From NCBI RefSeq assembly GCF_014859555.1, contig NZ_JACUTY010000009.1, positions 1 to 48,574 of the forward strand: 48,574 nt of DNA, given 5' to 3'. Positions 35,646 to 43,816 of the stretch are shown piece after piece. A program made the position numbers and the translations under genes. Positions within the stretch are counted from its first letter, which is position 1. Each line of letters starts with the position of its first letter. The stretch is from Thiomicrospira sp. (lineage in GTDB: Bacteria; Pseudomonadota; Gammaproteobacteria; Thiomicrospirales; Thiomicrospiraceae). The notes beneath the pieces are model-generated. The model did not search any database. It had not been told where the DNA came from and was given only the letters and a program-made list of their open reading frames with translations.

Positions 35646-38138
35646 ATGGCCGAAGTATCGATATTAAAGTTTTCAGAAACACTCAACCTTTCTGTAGATA
35701 AATTATTAGCGCAGCTTGAAGCATCAGGCGTCAAAAACAAGACAAAAGATGATGTTATCAGCGAAGACGAAAAACGCAATCTACTGACTTACTTAAAAAG
35801 CCTGCATGGTGATGTGGCTGAAGAAGAGACGACTAAGGTGACTTTGCGTCGTAAAGAAGTCAAGACACTTAACTTATCATCGGGTTCTAACAAACGCACA
35901 GTAAATGTTGAGGTGCGTAAAAAACGTACCTATGTCAAACGTTCTGAATTAGAAGAAACTAAGCCGGAAGAAATTGAAGAAGTGGCCGCCGTCGTCACTG
36001 ATGAAGTTAAAACGCCAGATGAGACACCGGTGACCACGACTGCTGCAGTTGAAAATCAATCGACACCTGAAGCAATAACTGAATCTAAAGCCGCTGAAAC
36101 GGATAAGCCGACAGTAGAAGCGCAAGCTGGTGAGCCGGAAGCCGTTGTGGACGCTAAGAATGATAAAAAGTCAAAAGCCAAAAAAGGCAAAACACTTGAT
36201 AGCCGTTTGGAAGATGGCCCACCCAAAGCTAAGAAAACCATTAAAACTAAAATTGTCAGCGATGATAACGACAAAATGAGCCTAGGTCGCCGTAAGTCTA
36301 AGAAACGTTTCGACCATAGAAAGCCGAGCAATTCGAAAGCCGCACATGATAACCAGCACGGTTTCCAAAAACCAGTTGGTCCCGTTGTGCGTGAAGTTGC
36401 GATTCCTGAAACTATTCAAGTTGCCGAATTGGCTGACAAGATGTCGGTTAAAGTCGCCGAAGTGATTAAGTTTATGATGGGTATGGGCACTATGGTAACC
36501 ATTAACCAAGTGTTAGATCAAGAGACCGCTGCGATAGTGGTTGAAGAGTTAGGTCATAAGCCCATCTTGTTAAAAGAAAACGCGCTTGAAGAAGAAGTGC
36601 TTCAGCAAGAATATCATGGTGAATTTGTTCACCGTGCGCCAGTGGTCACCATTATGGGTCACGTTGATCATGGAAAAACCTCTTTACTTGACTATATTCG
36701 TAAAGCCAAAGTAGCGACAGGCGAAGCCGGCGGGATTACCCAGCATATCGGGGCTTACCATGTTGAAACACCGAATGGTGATATTACGTTTATCGATACG
36801 CCGGGTCACCAAGCCTTTACCGCAATGCGTGCACGTGGTGCCAAGGTAACCGACATTGTAGTAATTGTCGTCGCCGCCGATGATGGTGTGATGCCACAAA
36901 CCAAAGAAGCCGTCCAGCATGCCAAAGCGGCCGGTGTGGGTATTGTGGTTGCGGTTAATAAAATGGACAAAGAAGGCGCGAATCCAGATCGTGTTATGCA
37001 AGAACTCGCTAACGAAGAAGTGATTTCTGAAGAGTGGGGTGGTGACATCCAGTTCGTTCCAGTATCGGCTAAAACCGGGATGGGGATTGATGCTTTACTG
37101 GAAGCGATTCTTTTAAGTGCCGAAATTCTTGAGTTAGATGCGCCAACAGAAGGCCATGCTAAAGGGGTCGTTATCGAGTCGCGTCTTGATAAAGGACGTG
37201 GCCCGGTGGCCACCGTATTAATTCAGTCTGGTACCTTAAGAAAAGGCGATATCGCCTTGTGTGGTATGGAATTCGGTCGTGTACGTGCATTGGTTAATGA
37301 GCATGGCAAAATTGTCGAAAGCGCAGGCCCTTCTTTCCCAGTTGAGATTTTAGGTCTATCGGGTGTGCCGGCCGCGGGTGATGAAATGATCACGGTCGAA
37401 AACGAACGTAAAGCGCGTGAAGTGGCGCTGTTCCGTCAAGGTCGTTATAAAGAAGTCAAGATCGCACGTCAGCAAAGCACTAAGTTGGACAATATGTTCA
37501 ACAAGATGGCTGAAGGTGAAATGAAAACCGTAAATATCGTGCTAAAAGCCGATGTACAAGGTTCGATTGAAGCCATCAGTAACGCCTTAACCGATTTAAG
37601 TAACGAAGAAGTTCGTGTAACGGTTGTAAGCAGTGGCGTAGGCGGCATCACCGAAAGTGATGTGAACTTATCAATTGCGTCTGATGCCTTAGTATTTGGT
37701 TTCAACGTGCGTGCGGATGCATCGGCTAAGCGTTTGATTGAACGCGAAGGTGTGGGCTTATACTACTACAGCATCATTTATGAAGTTGTAGACGAAGTTA
37801 AACGTGCGATTGAAGGCAAGTTATCGGCTGAACAGCGTGAAGAAATCATCGGTACGGCTGAAGTACGCGATGTGTTTAAAGCGCCAAAAATCGGCTTGAT
37901 TGCTGGTTGTATGGTTATCGAAGGCATTGTTGAACGTAGTCAGCCAATTCGTGTATTGCGTGATAACGTGGTTATTTACGAAGGTGAACTTGAATCTTTA
38001 CGTCGCTTTAAAGACGATGTGAAAGAAGTTCGTCAAGGTATGGAGTGCGGTATCGGCGTGAAAGACTACAATGATGTTAGAGTCGGCGATCAAATCGAAG
38101 TCTTTAAACGTTACGAAGTGAAACGTACGCTCGATTAA
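35646..38138 (+). CDS. infB: Translation initiation factor IF-2
   Basis: An 830-residue GTPase that brings initiator tRNA to the ribosome. It has an N-terminal IF2_N-type segment, a long charged linker rich in Lys/Glu/Ala, a second IF2_N near 255-310, then the G domain with G1 GHVDHGKT (338-345), DTPGH and NKMD, and the C-terminal tRNA-binding domains. In-frame internal starts like those of E. coli were not resolved. No palindrome copies. Confidence 0.97.
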   Translation: MAEVSILKFSETLNLSVDKLLAQLEASGVKNKTKDDVISEDEKRNLLTYLKSLHGDVAEEETTKVTLRRKEVKTLNLSSGSNKRTVNVEVRKKRTYVKRSELEETKPEEIEEVAAVVTDEVKTPDETPVTTTAAVENQSTPEAITESKAAETDKPTVEAQAGEPEAVVDAKNDKKSKAKKGKTLDSRLEDGPPKAKKTIKTKIVSDDNDKMSLGRRKSKKRFDHRKPSNSKAAHDNQHGFQKPVGPVVREVAIPETIQVAELADKMSVKVAEVIKFMMGMGTMVTINQVLDQETAAIVVEELGHKPILLKENALEEEVLQQEYHGEFVHRAPVVTIMGHVDHGKTSLLDYIRKAKVATGEAGGITQHIGAYHVETPNGDITFIDTPGHQAFTAMRARGAKVTDIVVIVVAADDGVMPQTKEAVQHAKAAGVGIVVAVNKMDKEGANPDRVMQELANEEVISEEWGGDIQFVPVSAKTGMGIDALLEAILLSAEILELDAPTEGHAKGVVIESRLDKGRGPVATVLIQSGTLRKGDIALCGMEFGRVRALVNEHGKIVESAGPSFPVEILGLSGVPAAGDEMITVENERKAREVALFRQGRYKEVKIARQQSTKLDNMFNKMAEGEMKTVNIVLKADVQGSIEAISNALTDLSNEEVRVTVVSSGVGGITESDVNLSIASDALVFGFNVRADASAKRLIEREGVGLYYYSIIYEVVDEVKRAIEGKLSAEQREEIIGTAEVRDVFKAPKIGLIAGCMVIEGIVERSQPIRVLRDNVVIYEGELESLRRFKDDVKEVRQGMECGIGVKDYNDVRVGDQIEVFKRYEVKRTLD

Positions 38139-38180
38139 TTTACATAATATTTCACCGATTAAATGCACTGACACGCCGTT

Positions 38181-38218
38181 GAAAAATGATCATTTACACT
38201 TGTAAACTCACATTTTTC
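38181..38218. repeat. Near-perfect 38-base hairpin between infB and rbfA
   Basis: GAAAAATG (38181-38188) pairs with CATTTTTC (38211-38218). Inside it TTTACA pairs with TGTAAA around a CT loop, with symmetric four-base internal loops. It lies ahead of the true terminator at 38283. Confidence 0.45.
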
Positions 38219-38282
38219 GTCTAGTTTCAGCAGATTTTCTCGGCAAACTATTTATGTAAACTCAATAAATACATATAGATTT

Positions 38283-38310
38283 AAAATGCCCTTCGGGGCA
38301 TTTTGTTTTT
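38283..38310 (+). terminator. Intrinsic terminator after infB
   Basis: AAAATGCCC (38283-38291), TTCG loop and GGGCATTTT (38296-38304), then GTTTTT. It separates infB from rbfA, so rbfA-truB probably depend on read-through or their own promoter. Confidence 0.85.
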
Positions 38311-38322
38311 ACAAAAAAAATA

Positions 38323-38334
38323 ACCAGGCCTGGT
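38323..38334. repeat. Palindrome copy, intergenic (infB-rbfA)
   Basis: Perfect 12-mer, flanked A...G, between the infB terminator and the rbfA start, 22 bp before the ATG. Confidence 0.9.
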
Positions 38335-38356
38335 GGTCTGATGGATATGGAAAATT

Positions 38357-38713
38357 ATGAGTCAAGAATTTAGCCGCACCGATCGCGTGTCGCAAGAAAT
38401 ATTTCGTTTATTATCAAACATGTTGCGCCGTGAGACCAAAGATCCACGTTTGCAAGGCTTGACTCTGACTGAATGCAAAGTCACAAAAGATATGAGTTTG
38501 GCCAAAATCTACTTTACCGTGCTGGGTGCTAAATCCGGTGATGTGGAAGTAGTGGAAGCCATTAAAGCCTTGGAGAAAGCCAAGGGTTTTTTCCGCACGG
38601 AGCTGGGTAAACAATTACGCTTGCGTATTACGCCGAATTTGCGTTTTTACCACGATACCGTACCAGAACATGTCGATCACATTGAACAGCTGATCAAAAA
38701 GGCTCTATATTAA
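38357..38713 (+). CDS. rbfA: 30S ribosome-binding factor RbfA
   Basis: 118 residues, a KH-type fold that assists 16S rRNA 5'-end processing. Typical elements: RVSQEIFRLLSNMLRRETKDPRLQGLTLTECKVTKDMSLAKIYFTV and the C-terminal LRITPNLRFYHDTVPEHVDHIEQLI. It lies two bases before truB. Confidence 0.95.
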   Translation: MSQEFSRTDRVSQEIFRLLSNMLRRETKDPRLQGLTLTECKVTKDMSLAKIYFTVLGAKSGDVEVVEAIKALEKAKGFFRTELGKQLRLRITPNLRFYHDTVPEHVDHIEQLIKKALY

Positions 38714-38715
38714 AC

Positions 38716-39648
38716 ATGGCGGCGAGAGGTAGGCGTAAAAAAGTCGTCAATGGCATTGTATTGGTCAATAAAGCCGCAGGTTTGACCTCGAGAGATGTGG
38801 TGCAAAAGGTCACTAGAATATATTCGGCCAAAAAAGCCGGCCATACTGGTACCTTAGACCCATTTGCTACTGGTTTGTTGCCAGTTTGTTTGGGGGAAGC
38901 GACCAAGGTGTCTGGGTTATTGCTCGCCTCTGATAAACGTTATATTGCTTCTTTAGGATTGGGTATCGAAACCGATACCGGCGATCATGATGGTGAAATC
39001 ATTGAGCAAATGGCGGTTCCGCTATTAACCCAAGACAAGATTGAAGCGGTGTTAGAAACGTTTCGTGGTGAGATTTTACAAGTACCGCCGATGTATTCGT
39101 CGCTTAAATTTGAAGGGCAATCCTTGCATGTGTATGCCCGCAAAGGCATCGAAATTGAGCGCGAGCCGCGCCAAGTTCAGATTATGGAATTAAGCCTATT
39201 GGATTTTGATCAACACCAAATCCGTTTTGAAGTGCATTGCTCAAAAGGCACATACGTACGGGTGTTGGGTGAGGATATCGCCAAAGCTTTAGGTACGGTT
39301 GGTCATTTAACGGCCTTGCACCGTACACAAACTGGTGTGTTTAAAGCCGATATGATGCGTGATTTGGATGAAATCGCCATGTTTCGCGTCACCAACCTAT
39401 TGCCGATTGATATTGCTTTAATCGATTATGAAGCGATTTATCTTACGCTTGAGCAAAAAAACCACCTCTGGATGGGTGGATTTTTATTTGATGTAAAACC
39501 GCAAAACCCACAAGAGGATTGCTTGGTTCGGTTATATAACGAGCATCAGCAGATTTTTGCAATTGGCGAATGGCGTGCAGATAAACAACGCTTAAAAATA
39601 AAACGCGGTTTTAACGTCGATCCAAGCCTCGATTCACATGCTCAATAG
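38716..39648 (+). CDS. truB: tRNA pseudouridine(55) synthase
   Basis: 310 residues. Converts U55 to pseudouridine in the T arm of tRNAs. The catalytic Asp is D48 in GHTGTLDPFATGLLP, at the same number as in E. coli. The motifs CSKGTYVRVLGEDI and LTALHRTQTG follow, with a C-terminal PUA-like part. Its end overlaps the next gene by 11 bases. Confidence 0.96.
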   Translation: MAARGRRKKVVNGIVLVNKAAGLTSRDVVQKVTRIYSAKKAGHTGTLDPFATGLLPVCLGEATKVSGLLLASDKRYIASLGLGIETDTGDHDGEIIEQMAVPLLTQDKIEAVLETFRGEILQVPPMYSSLKFEGQSLHVYARKGIEIEREPRQVQIMELSLLDFDQHQIRFEVHCSKGTYVRVLGEDIAKALGTVGHLTALHRTQTGVFKADMMRDLDEIAMFRVTNLLPIDIALIDYEAIYLTLEQKNHLWMGGFLFDVKPQNPQEDCLVRLYNEHQQIFAIGEWRADKQRLKIKRGFNVDPSLDSHAQ

Positions 39649-40471
39649 CGTCCCCCTGGCCTGGTTAGACTGCCGTTCGGCGCAAGATTATAGCGCTGGA
39701 CATTTTCCCAACGCGGCGCTTTTTAGCTGGCCCGAGTTACAGCATCGTTTAAATGAATTGCCAGCCGCACCGGCGAACTTGGGTGTAATCGCGCCTGAAA
39801 CTCAACTGGCCTTAATCCGCCGTTTTTTGTGCGAAAAAGGCTATCACATTGGCGCGTGTTTAACCGATGTTGAATTTGCTAATTTGGCTGAACCAGGCCT
39901 GGTGGTTGGGGGTAATTCTTCCATGCGGCTATGGTCGCCAAATCCTTTTCTTGAAACGGCTCTAAATCAGTATTTAAACCTTGAACCCTATCTAACATCG
40001 CGTCACGCATTAGATTTAGGGTGTGGTGGTGGACGTGATGCGGTGTATTTAGCGGAGCAGGGCTGGCAGGTCAGCGCGATAGATCAACAGGCCCGTGTTA
40101 TCGAGCGTGCCAAAACCCTAGCTAAACACAACCGGGTAGAAGTGAATTGGCGTTGTTGTGATCTGCGCTCGCAAGATTGTTTGCCTAATCAATCGTTTGA
40201 TTTAATTCTGATGAATCGCTTCCTGAATCGCAGTTTATATCCTTATATGCGCGCTCATACCAGGCCTGGTGGTTATGTCCTTATTTCCACCTTTGTTGAG
40301 GGCGTCGAAGTTTTTGGTTCACCCAAGAACCCAAATTTAATTGTAAAAAAACATGAATTAGCAAAAGAATTTGCCGAGTTTGAAGTGATAGTTGATAAAA
40401 TAAGTCGCATTGAAGATGGGCGTCCGGTTGCGTCCTTCTTGGCGCGCCGATTAGAGGAGAATAAAACATGA
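39638..40471 (+). CDS. Rhodanese-like domain fused to SAM-dependent methyltransferase
   Basis: 277 residues. The first 80 or so look like a rhodanese fold (WLDCRSAQDYSAGHFPNAALFSW), but the active-site loop region reads VIAPETQL with no cysteine, so sulfur transfer is unlikely. From residue 105 there is a class I methyltransferase resembling TehB/UbiE relatives: motif I HALDLGCGGGRDAVYLAEQG, then AIDQQ and FDLILMNRFL. The substrate is unknown. It overlaps truB by 11 bases and the next gene by ATGA, so it is part of that transcript. It holds two palindrome copies, in different frames. Confidence 0.8.
   Translation: MLNSVPLAWLDCRSAQDYSAGHFPNAALFSWPELQHRLNELPAAPANLGVIAPETQLALIRRFLCEKGYHIGACLTDVEFANLAEPGLVVGGNSSMRLWSPNPFLETALNQYLNLEPYLTSRHALDLGCGGGRDAVYLAEQGWQVSAIDQQARVIERAKTLAKHNRVEVNWRCCDLRSQDCLPNQSFDLILMNRFLNRSLYPYMRAHTRPGGYVLISTFVEGVEVFGSPKNPNLIVKKHELAKEFAEFEVIVDKISRIEDGRPVASFLARRLEENKT
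39892..39903. repeat. Palindrome copy in the methyltransferase gene
   Basis: Perfect 12-mer, read as PGLV. A variant CCTGGCCTGG lies at 39655 in the same gene. Confidence 0.9.
40259..40270. repeat. Palindrome copy in the methyltransferase gene
   Basis: Perfect 12-mer, read as TRPG, a different phase from the copy at 39892. Confidence 0.9.
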
Positions 40472-40959
40472 CAAGTATGACCGCCACCGAGCTTTTTGAG
40501 TTTTTCCAGCAACACTTTATTTGCGAGTCATTAACTCGCAACGAAGTCGAAACCTTAACCAGCTATTTGCAAGAAAAAACCTTTGAACGCGATCAGATTA
40601 TTTCTGATTTGGGCGAAGTCGGGGATTGCTTAATGTTTGTCATCCAAGGTAAGGTCGGTTTTACCAGTTATGATGGCCAAAACGAAGTTAATGTTGGTAA
40701 TCAGGGTGAGGGCAGTTTAATTGGTGAAATGTCATTTTTTGACCGTAAACCACGTAATTTAAGAATGTATTGTTCCTCCAAAAAAGTCATGTTATTGGCC
40801 TTAACCCGCCCGATGTATGACCGCTTGAAAGTAGAGCATCCTTATATTGCGGTAAACATTCTTGAAAATGCGGTGGTTAGTTTGGATCATTTGGTGCGTG
40901 CGATGAGTGAATCCATGGCGCAGATTGAATATTACATGCATGGCTACGGTAAGCATTAA
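40468..40959 (+). CDS. Cyclic nucleotide-binding domain protein
   Basis: 163 residues, mostly one cNMP-binding beta barrel. The phosphate cassette is recognisable as GEMSFFDRKPRNLRM, keeping Gly-Glu and an Arg nine residues on, so nucleotide binding is possible. A C-terminal helix follows, but there is no DNA-binding helix-turn-helix, unlike CRP. The start overlaps the methyltransferase stop (ATGA). Its target is unknown. Confidence 0.78.
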   Translation: MTSMTATELFEFFQQHFICESLTRNEVETLTSYLQEKTFERDQIISDLGEVGDCLMFVIQGKVGFTSYDGQNEVNVGNQGEGSLIGEMSFFDRKPRNLRMYCSSKKVMLLALTRPMYDRLKVEHPYIAVNILENAVVSLDHLVRAMSESMAQIEYYMHGYGKH

Positions 40960-40971
40960 TCACGAATTAGA

Positions 40972-40999
40972 TTGAAAACTTCAATAAAATCTGTATAGT
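40972..40999 (+). promoter_or_regulatory. Probable promoter of rpsO
   Basis: TTGAAA (40972-40977), a 16-bp spacer and TATAGT (40994-40999). The leader to the rpsO ATG is about 65 nt and includes AGGAGAG. Confidence 0.6.
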
Positions 41000-41072
41000 A
41001 CGCGGTTCAGTTTCTGCTATCGGTTGCGGAAGTTGATTTTTAATAGTAAACCGATCTCTAGGAGAGAAGATA

Positions 41073-41339
41073 ATGTTTGATGCTGAAGCTAAAGCAAAAA
41101 TCGTCGCTGAGTATGGCGCAAATGCAAACGACTCAGGTTCAACTGAAGTTCAAGTTGCCTTGTTAACACACCGTATTCAATACCTAACTGGTCACTTCAA
41201 AACGCATAAGCAAGACAATCACTCACGTGTTGGTCTATTGCGTTTAGTTGCTCGTCGTCGTAAGTTGTTAGATTACTTACACAGAAAAGACGGTCAGCGT
41301 TATTTAGATTTGATCGCACGTCTTGGCTTACGTAAGTAA
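41073..41339 (+). CDS. rpsO: 30S ribosomal protein S15
   Basis: 88 residues that bind the central domain of 16S rRNA. The conserved [21 protein letters not shown] and [12 protein letters not shown] segments are present. It has its own promoter and terminator ahead of pnp, the same rpsO-pnp order as E. coli. Confidence 0.97.
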   Translation: MFDAEAKAKIVAEYGANANDSGSTEVQVALLTHRIQYLTGHFKTHKQDNHSRVGLLRLVARRRKLLDYLHRKDGQRYLDLIARLGLRK

Positions 41340-41353
41340 GTTTTCAAGCTGCT

Positions 41354-41384
41354 AAAAAAGCCCCGCTTAGTCGGGGCTTTTTTG
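41354..41384 (+). terminator. Intrinsic terminator after rpsO
   Basis: A 12-bp stem: A run plus GCCCCG (41354-41365) with CGGGGC plus T run (41372-41383). Loop CTTAGT. Confidence 0.88.
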
Positions 41385-41479
41385 TAGGCGAAAGCCCAAC
41401 AAAGTCTGTACAATATGTAGCTGAATATAAAGCTGATGCTTTTGATTATTTAAACGATTTAACTGAAAACCCTTTATAA

Positions 41480-41563
41480 CCTGAATCCCTAAACCCATTC
41501 GCTTTTAACCCGCCACCAGGCCTGGTTAATCGGACAATTAGCCGGTGGTTTTAGGGATTCAGG
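41480..41563 (+). promoter_or_regulatory. Long stem-loop in the pnp leader (probable RNase III/PNPase control site)
   Basis: CCTGAATCCCTAAA (41480-41493) is exactly complementary to TTTAGGGATTCAGG (41550-41563). The enclosed 56 bases contain an inner CCACC/GGTGG pairing and one palindrome copy. In E. coli the pnp leader forms a duplex that RNase III cleaves, allowing PNPase to repress its own mRNA. Position and shape match that scheme; control here is inferred. Confidence 0.7.
41515..41526. repeat. Palindrome copy within the pnp leader hairpin
   Basis: Perfect 12-mer, flanked C...T, in the apical part of the leader stem-loop. It can itself fold, which would compete with the inner CCACC/GGTGG pairing. 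Confidence 0.9.
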
Positions 41564-41596
41564 TTTCCAGTTAAAGCAAGCAGAAAGGAAATTCTG

Positions 41597-43681
41597 ATGG
41601 CAAAACATGTAAAAAGCTTCCAATACGGACACCACACCATTACGTTAGAAACTGGCGAAATTGCACGTCAAGCGGATGGTGCGGTTGTTATTGGCATGGG
41701 TGATACCCGCATTTTAGTAACGGTAGTGAGCTCAAAAAAAGCCAAAGAAGGTCAAGATTTCTTCCCTCTGACCGTAAACTACCAAGAAAAAGCCTACGCG
41801 GCCGGTAAAATCCCAGGTGGGTTTTTAAAGCGTGAAGCACGCCCATCGGAATTTGAAACCTTAACCTCACGCTTGATTGACCGTCCTATTCGTCCATTGT
41901 TCCCGAAAGGTTTTATGAACGAAGTCCAAGTGGTTGCCACCGTTTTGGCTTTAGACCCAGATGCGGGTACGGAAGTGGCCGCTATGTTAGGCACCTCAGC
42001 CGCTTTAGCAATCTCAGGCATTCCGTTTAATGGCCCAATTGGCGCGGCGATTGTCGGTTTCCGTGATGGCGAATACATCTTAAACCCATCGGTTCAACAC
42101 CTTGATGAATCTGACTTAGAATTAAGTGTTGCAGGTACTGAAGCCGCCGTATTAATGGTCGAATCTGAAGCCAGCGAGTTACCGGAAGACGTGATGTTAG
42201 GTGCGGTTATGTTTGGACACCAGCAAATGCAAGTTGCGATTCAAGCGATTCGTGAGTTAGCAGAAGAAGTCGGTAAACCACGTTGGGATTGGCAGCCAGT
42301 CGCAGAAAACACCGAATTAAAAGACCAAGTATTTGGTTTAATTCGTTCAGATGTTGAATTGGCTTATAACATTGCCGACAAAATGGCGCGTTATGCGGCG
42401 TTAGATGAAGCTAAAACGAAGTTAATGCAAGCCTTGGCGGTGACCGAAGAAAACCCAGAGGGCGCGCCTGAGAAAGTATTAGAAGGCTTATTTGGTAAGT
42501 TGCAGAAAGACATTGTGCGCGGTCGTAGCGTAGCGGGTCAGCCACGTATTGATGGCCGTGATAACCAAACTATTCGTGCAATTGATTGTAAAGTCGGCGT
42601 GTTGCCAAGAGTTCACGGTTCAGCTTTGTTTACGCGTGGTGAAACTCAGGCGTTGGTTGTCACCACCTTGGGTACAGAGCAAGATGCTAAAATTGTTGAC
42701 GAATTAACTGGCTCTTATAAAGACCGCTTTATGTTGCATTACAACTTTCCTCCTTATTCAGTGGGTGAGTGTGGTCGTATGGGCACACCAGGTCGTCGTG
42801 AAATTGGTCATGGTATGTTGGCGCGTCGCGGTGTCGCGGCCATGTTGCCAACCTCAGACGAATTCCCTTATACCGTTCGTGTGGTATCAGAAATCACCGA
42901 GTCAAACGGTTCAAGCTCAATGGCGACGGTTTGTGGTACCAGCATGTCCTTAATGCATGCAGGTGTGCCAATCGCCGCACCAGTAGCGGGTATTGCGATG
43001 GGTCTGATCAAAGAAGAATCCGGCTTTGCGGTGTTATCTGATATTTTGGGTGATGAAGATCACCTAGGCGATATGGACTTTAAAGTGGCCGGTACCGAAC
43101 AAGGCATTACCGCACTTCAAATGGACATTAAAATAGAAGGTATTACCGAAGAAATCATGCAGATCGCGTTGGATCAAGCGAAAGCCGGGCGTTTGCATAT
43201 TTTGGCTGAAATGACCAAAGCGATCACCTCATCTAATACCGATGTGGCTGAAACCGCACCCCGTATCACCACGATTAAAGTGAAGCCAGAAAAAGTGCGT
43301 GAAATCATCGGTAAAGGTGGCGCAACCATCCGTATGTTAACCGAGCAATCGGGCGCGGTCATTGAGCTAGACGACGATGGTACGGTACGTATCGCCGCGG
43401 CCGATCAGTCGTGTGCAGATGATGCGATTGCACGTATTATGCAGATTGTCGCGGAACCAGAAATTGGTAAAGTGTATGACGCGAAAGTCGTGAAAATCGT
43501 TGATTTTGGTGCGTTTGTGTCTTACATGCCTGGTCGTGAAGGTTTGGTTCACGTTTCGCAAATTTCTGAAGAACGTGTGGAGAATGTCGAAGACTATCTA
43601 AAAGAAGGTCAAGACATCCAAGTGCGCCTAACTGAAATTGATAAACAGGGCCGTGTTAAGCTGTCAATCAAAGCGGTTTGA
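41597..43681 (+). CDS. pnp: Polyribonucleotide nucleotidyltransferase (PNPase)
   Basis: 694 residues. A 3'-5' phosphorolytic exoribonuclease of the degradosome. Two RNase PH domains (about 1-140 and 310-540) flank a helical domain, followed by KH ([19 protein letters not shown]) and S1 ([26 protein letters not shown]). AAAGGA lies upstream of the ATG. No palindrome in the coding region. Confidence 0.97.
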   Translation: MAKHVKSFQYGHHTITLETGEIARQADGAVVIGMGDTRILVTVVSSKKAKEGQDFFPLTVNYQEKAYAAGKIPGGFLKREARPSEFETLTSRLIDRPIRPLFPKGFMNEVQVVATVLALDPDAGTEVAAMLGTSAALAISGIPFNGPIGAAIVGFRDGEYILNPSVQHLDESDLELSVAGTEAAVLMVESEASELPEDVMLGAVMFGHQQMQVAIQAIRELAEEVGKPRWDWQPVAENTELKDQVFGLIRSDVELAYNIADKMARYAALDEAKTKLMQALAVTEENPEGAPEKVLEGLFGKLQKDIVRGRSVAGQPRIDGRDNQTIRAIDCKVGVLPRVHGSALFTRGETQALVVTTLGTEQDAKIVDELTGSYKDRFMLHYNFPPYSVGECGRMGTPGRREIGHGMLARRGVAAMLPTSDEFPYTVRVVSEITESNGSSSMATVCGTSMSLMHAGVPIAAPVAGIAMGLIKEESGFAVLSDILGDEDHLGDMDFKVAGTEQGITALQMDIKIEGITEEIMQIALDQAKAGRLHILAEMTKAITSSNTDVAETAPRITTIKVKPEKVREIIGKGGATIRMLTEQSGAVIELDDDGTVRIAAADQSCADDAIARIMQIVAEPEIGKVYDAKVVKIVDFGAFVSYMPGREGLVHVSQISEERVENVEDYLKEGQDIQVRLTEIDKQGRVKLSIKAV

Positions 43682-43778
43682 AGGTAATGTTTAATTATCA
43701 ATGTTGAATGTTAAATCCGACTCGTTTGTTTTAACGGGCGGAGATTCAATATCAAAAATTAATAATTTAAAATTAAAG

Positions 43779-43802
43779 AAACCGTTGCAAAACGGTTTTT
43801 TT
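43779..43802 (+). terminator. Intrinsic terminator after pnp
   Basis: AAACCGTT (43779-43786), GCAA loop and AACGGTTT (43791-43798) with T run. It ends about 15 bp before the protease start. Confidence 0.85.
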
Positions 43803-43816
43803 ATATGTGAGGTGTT

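Noticed and set aside
36056-37213. Long minus-strand ORFs opposite infB and elsewhere
   Set aside because: They lie antisense to well-conserved genes, have no recognisable domains or ribosome-binding sites, and follow from codon bias.
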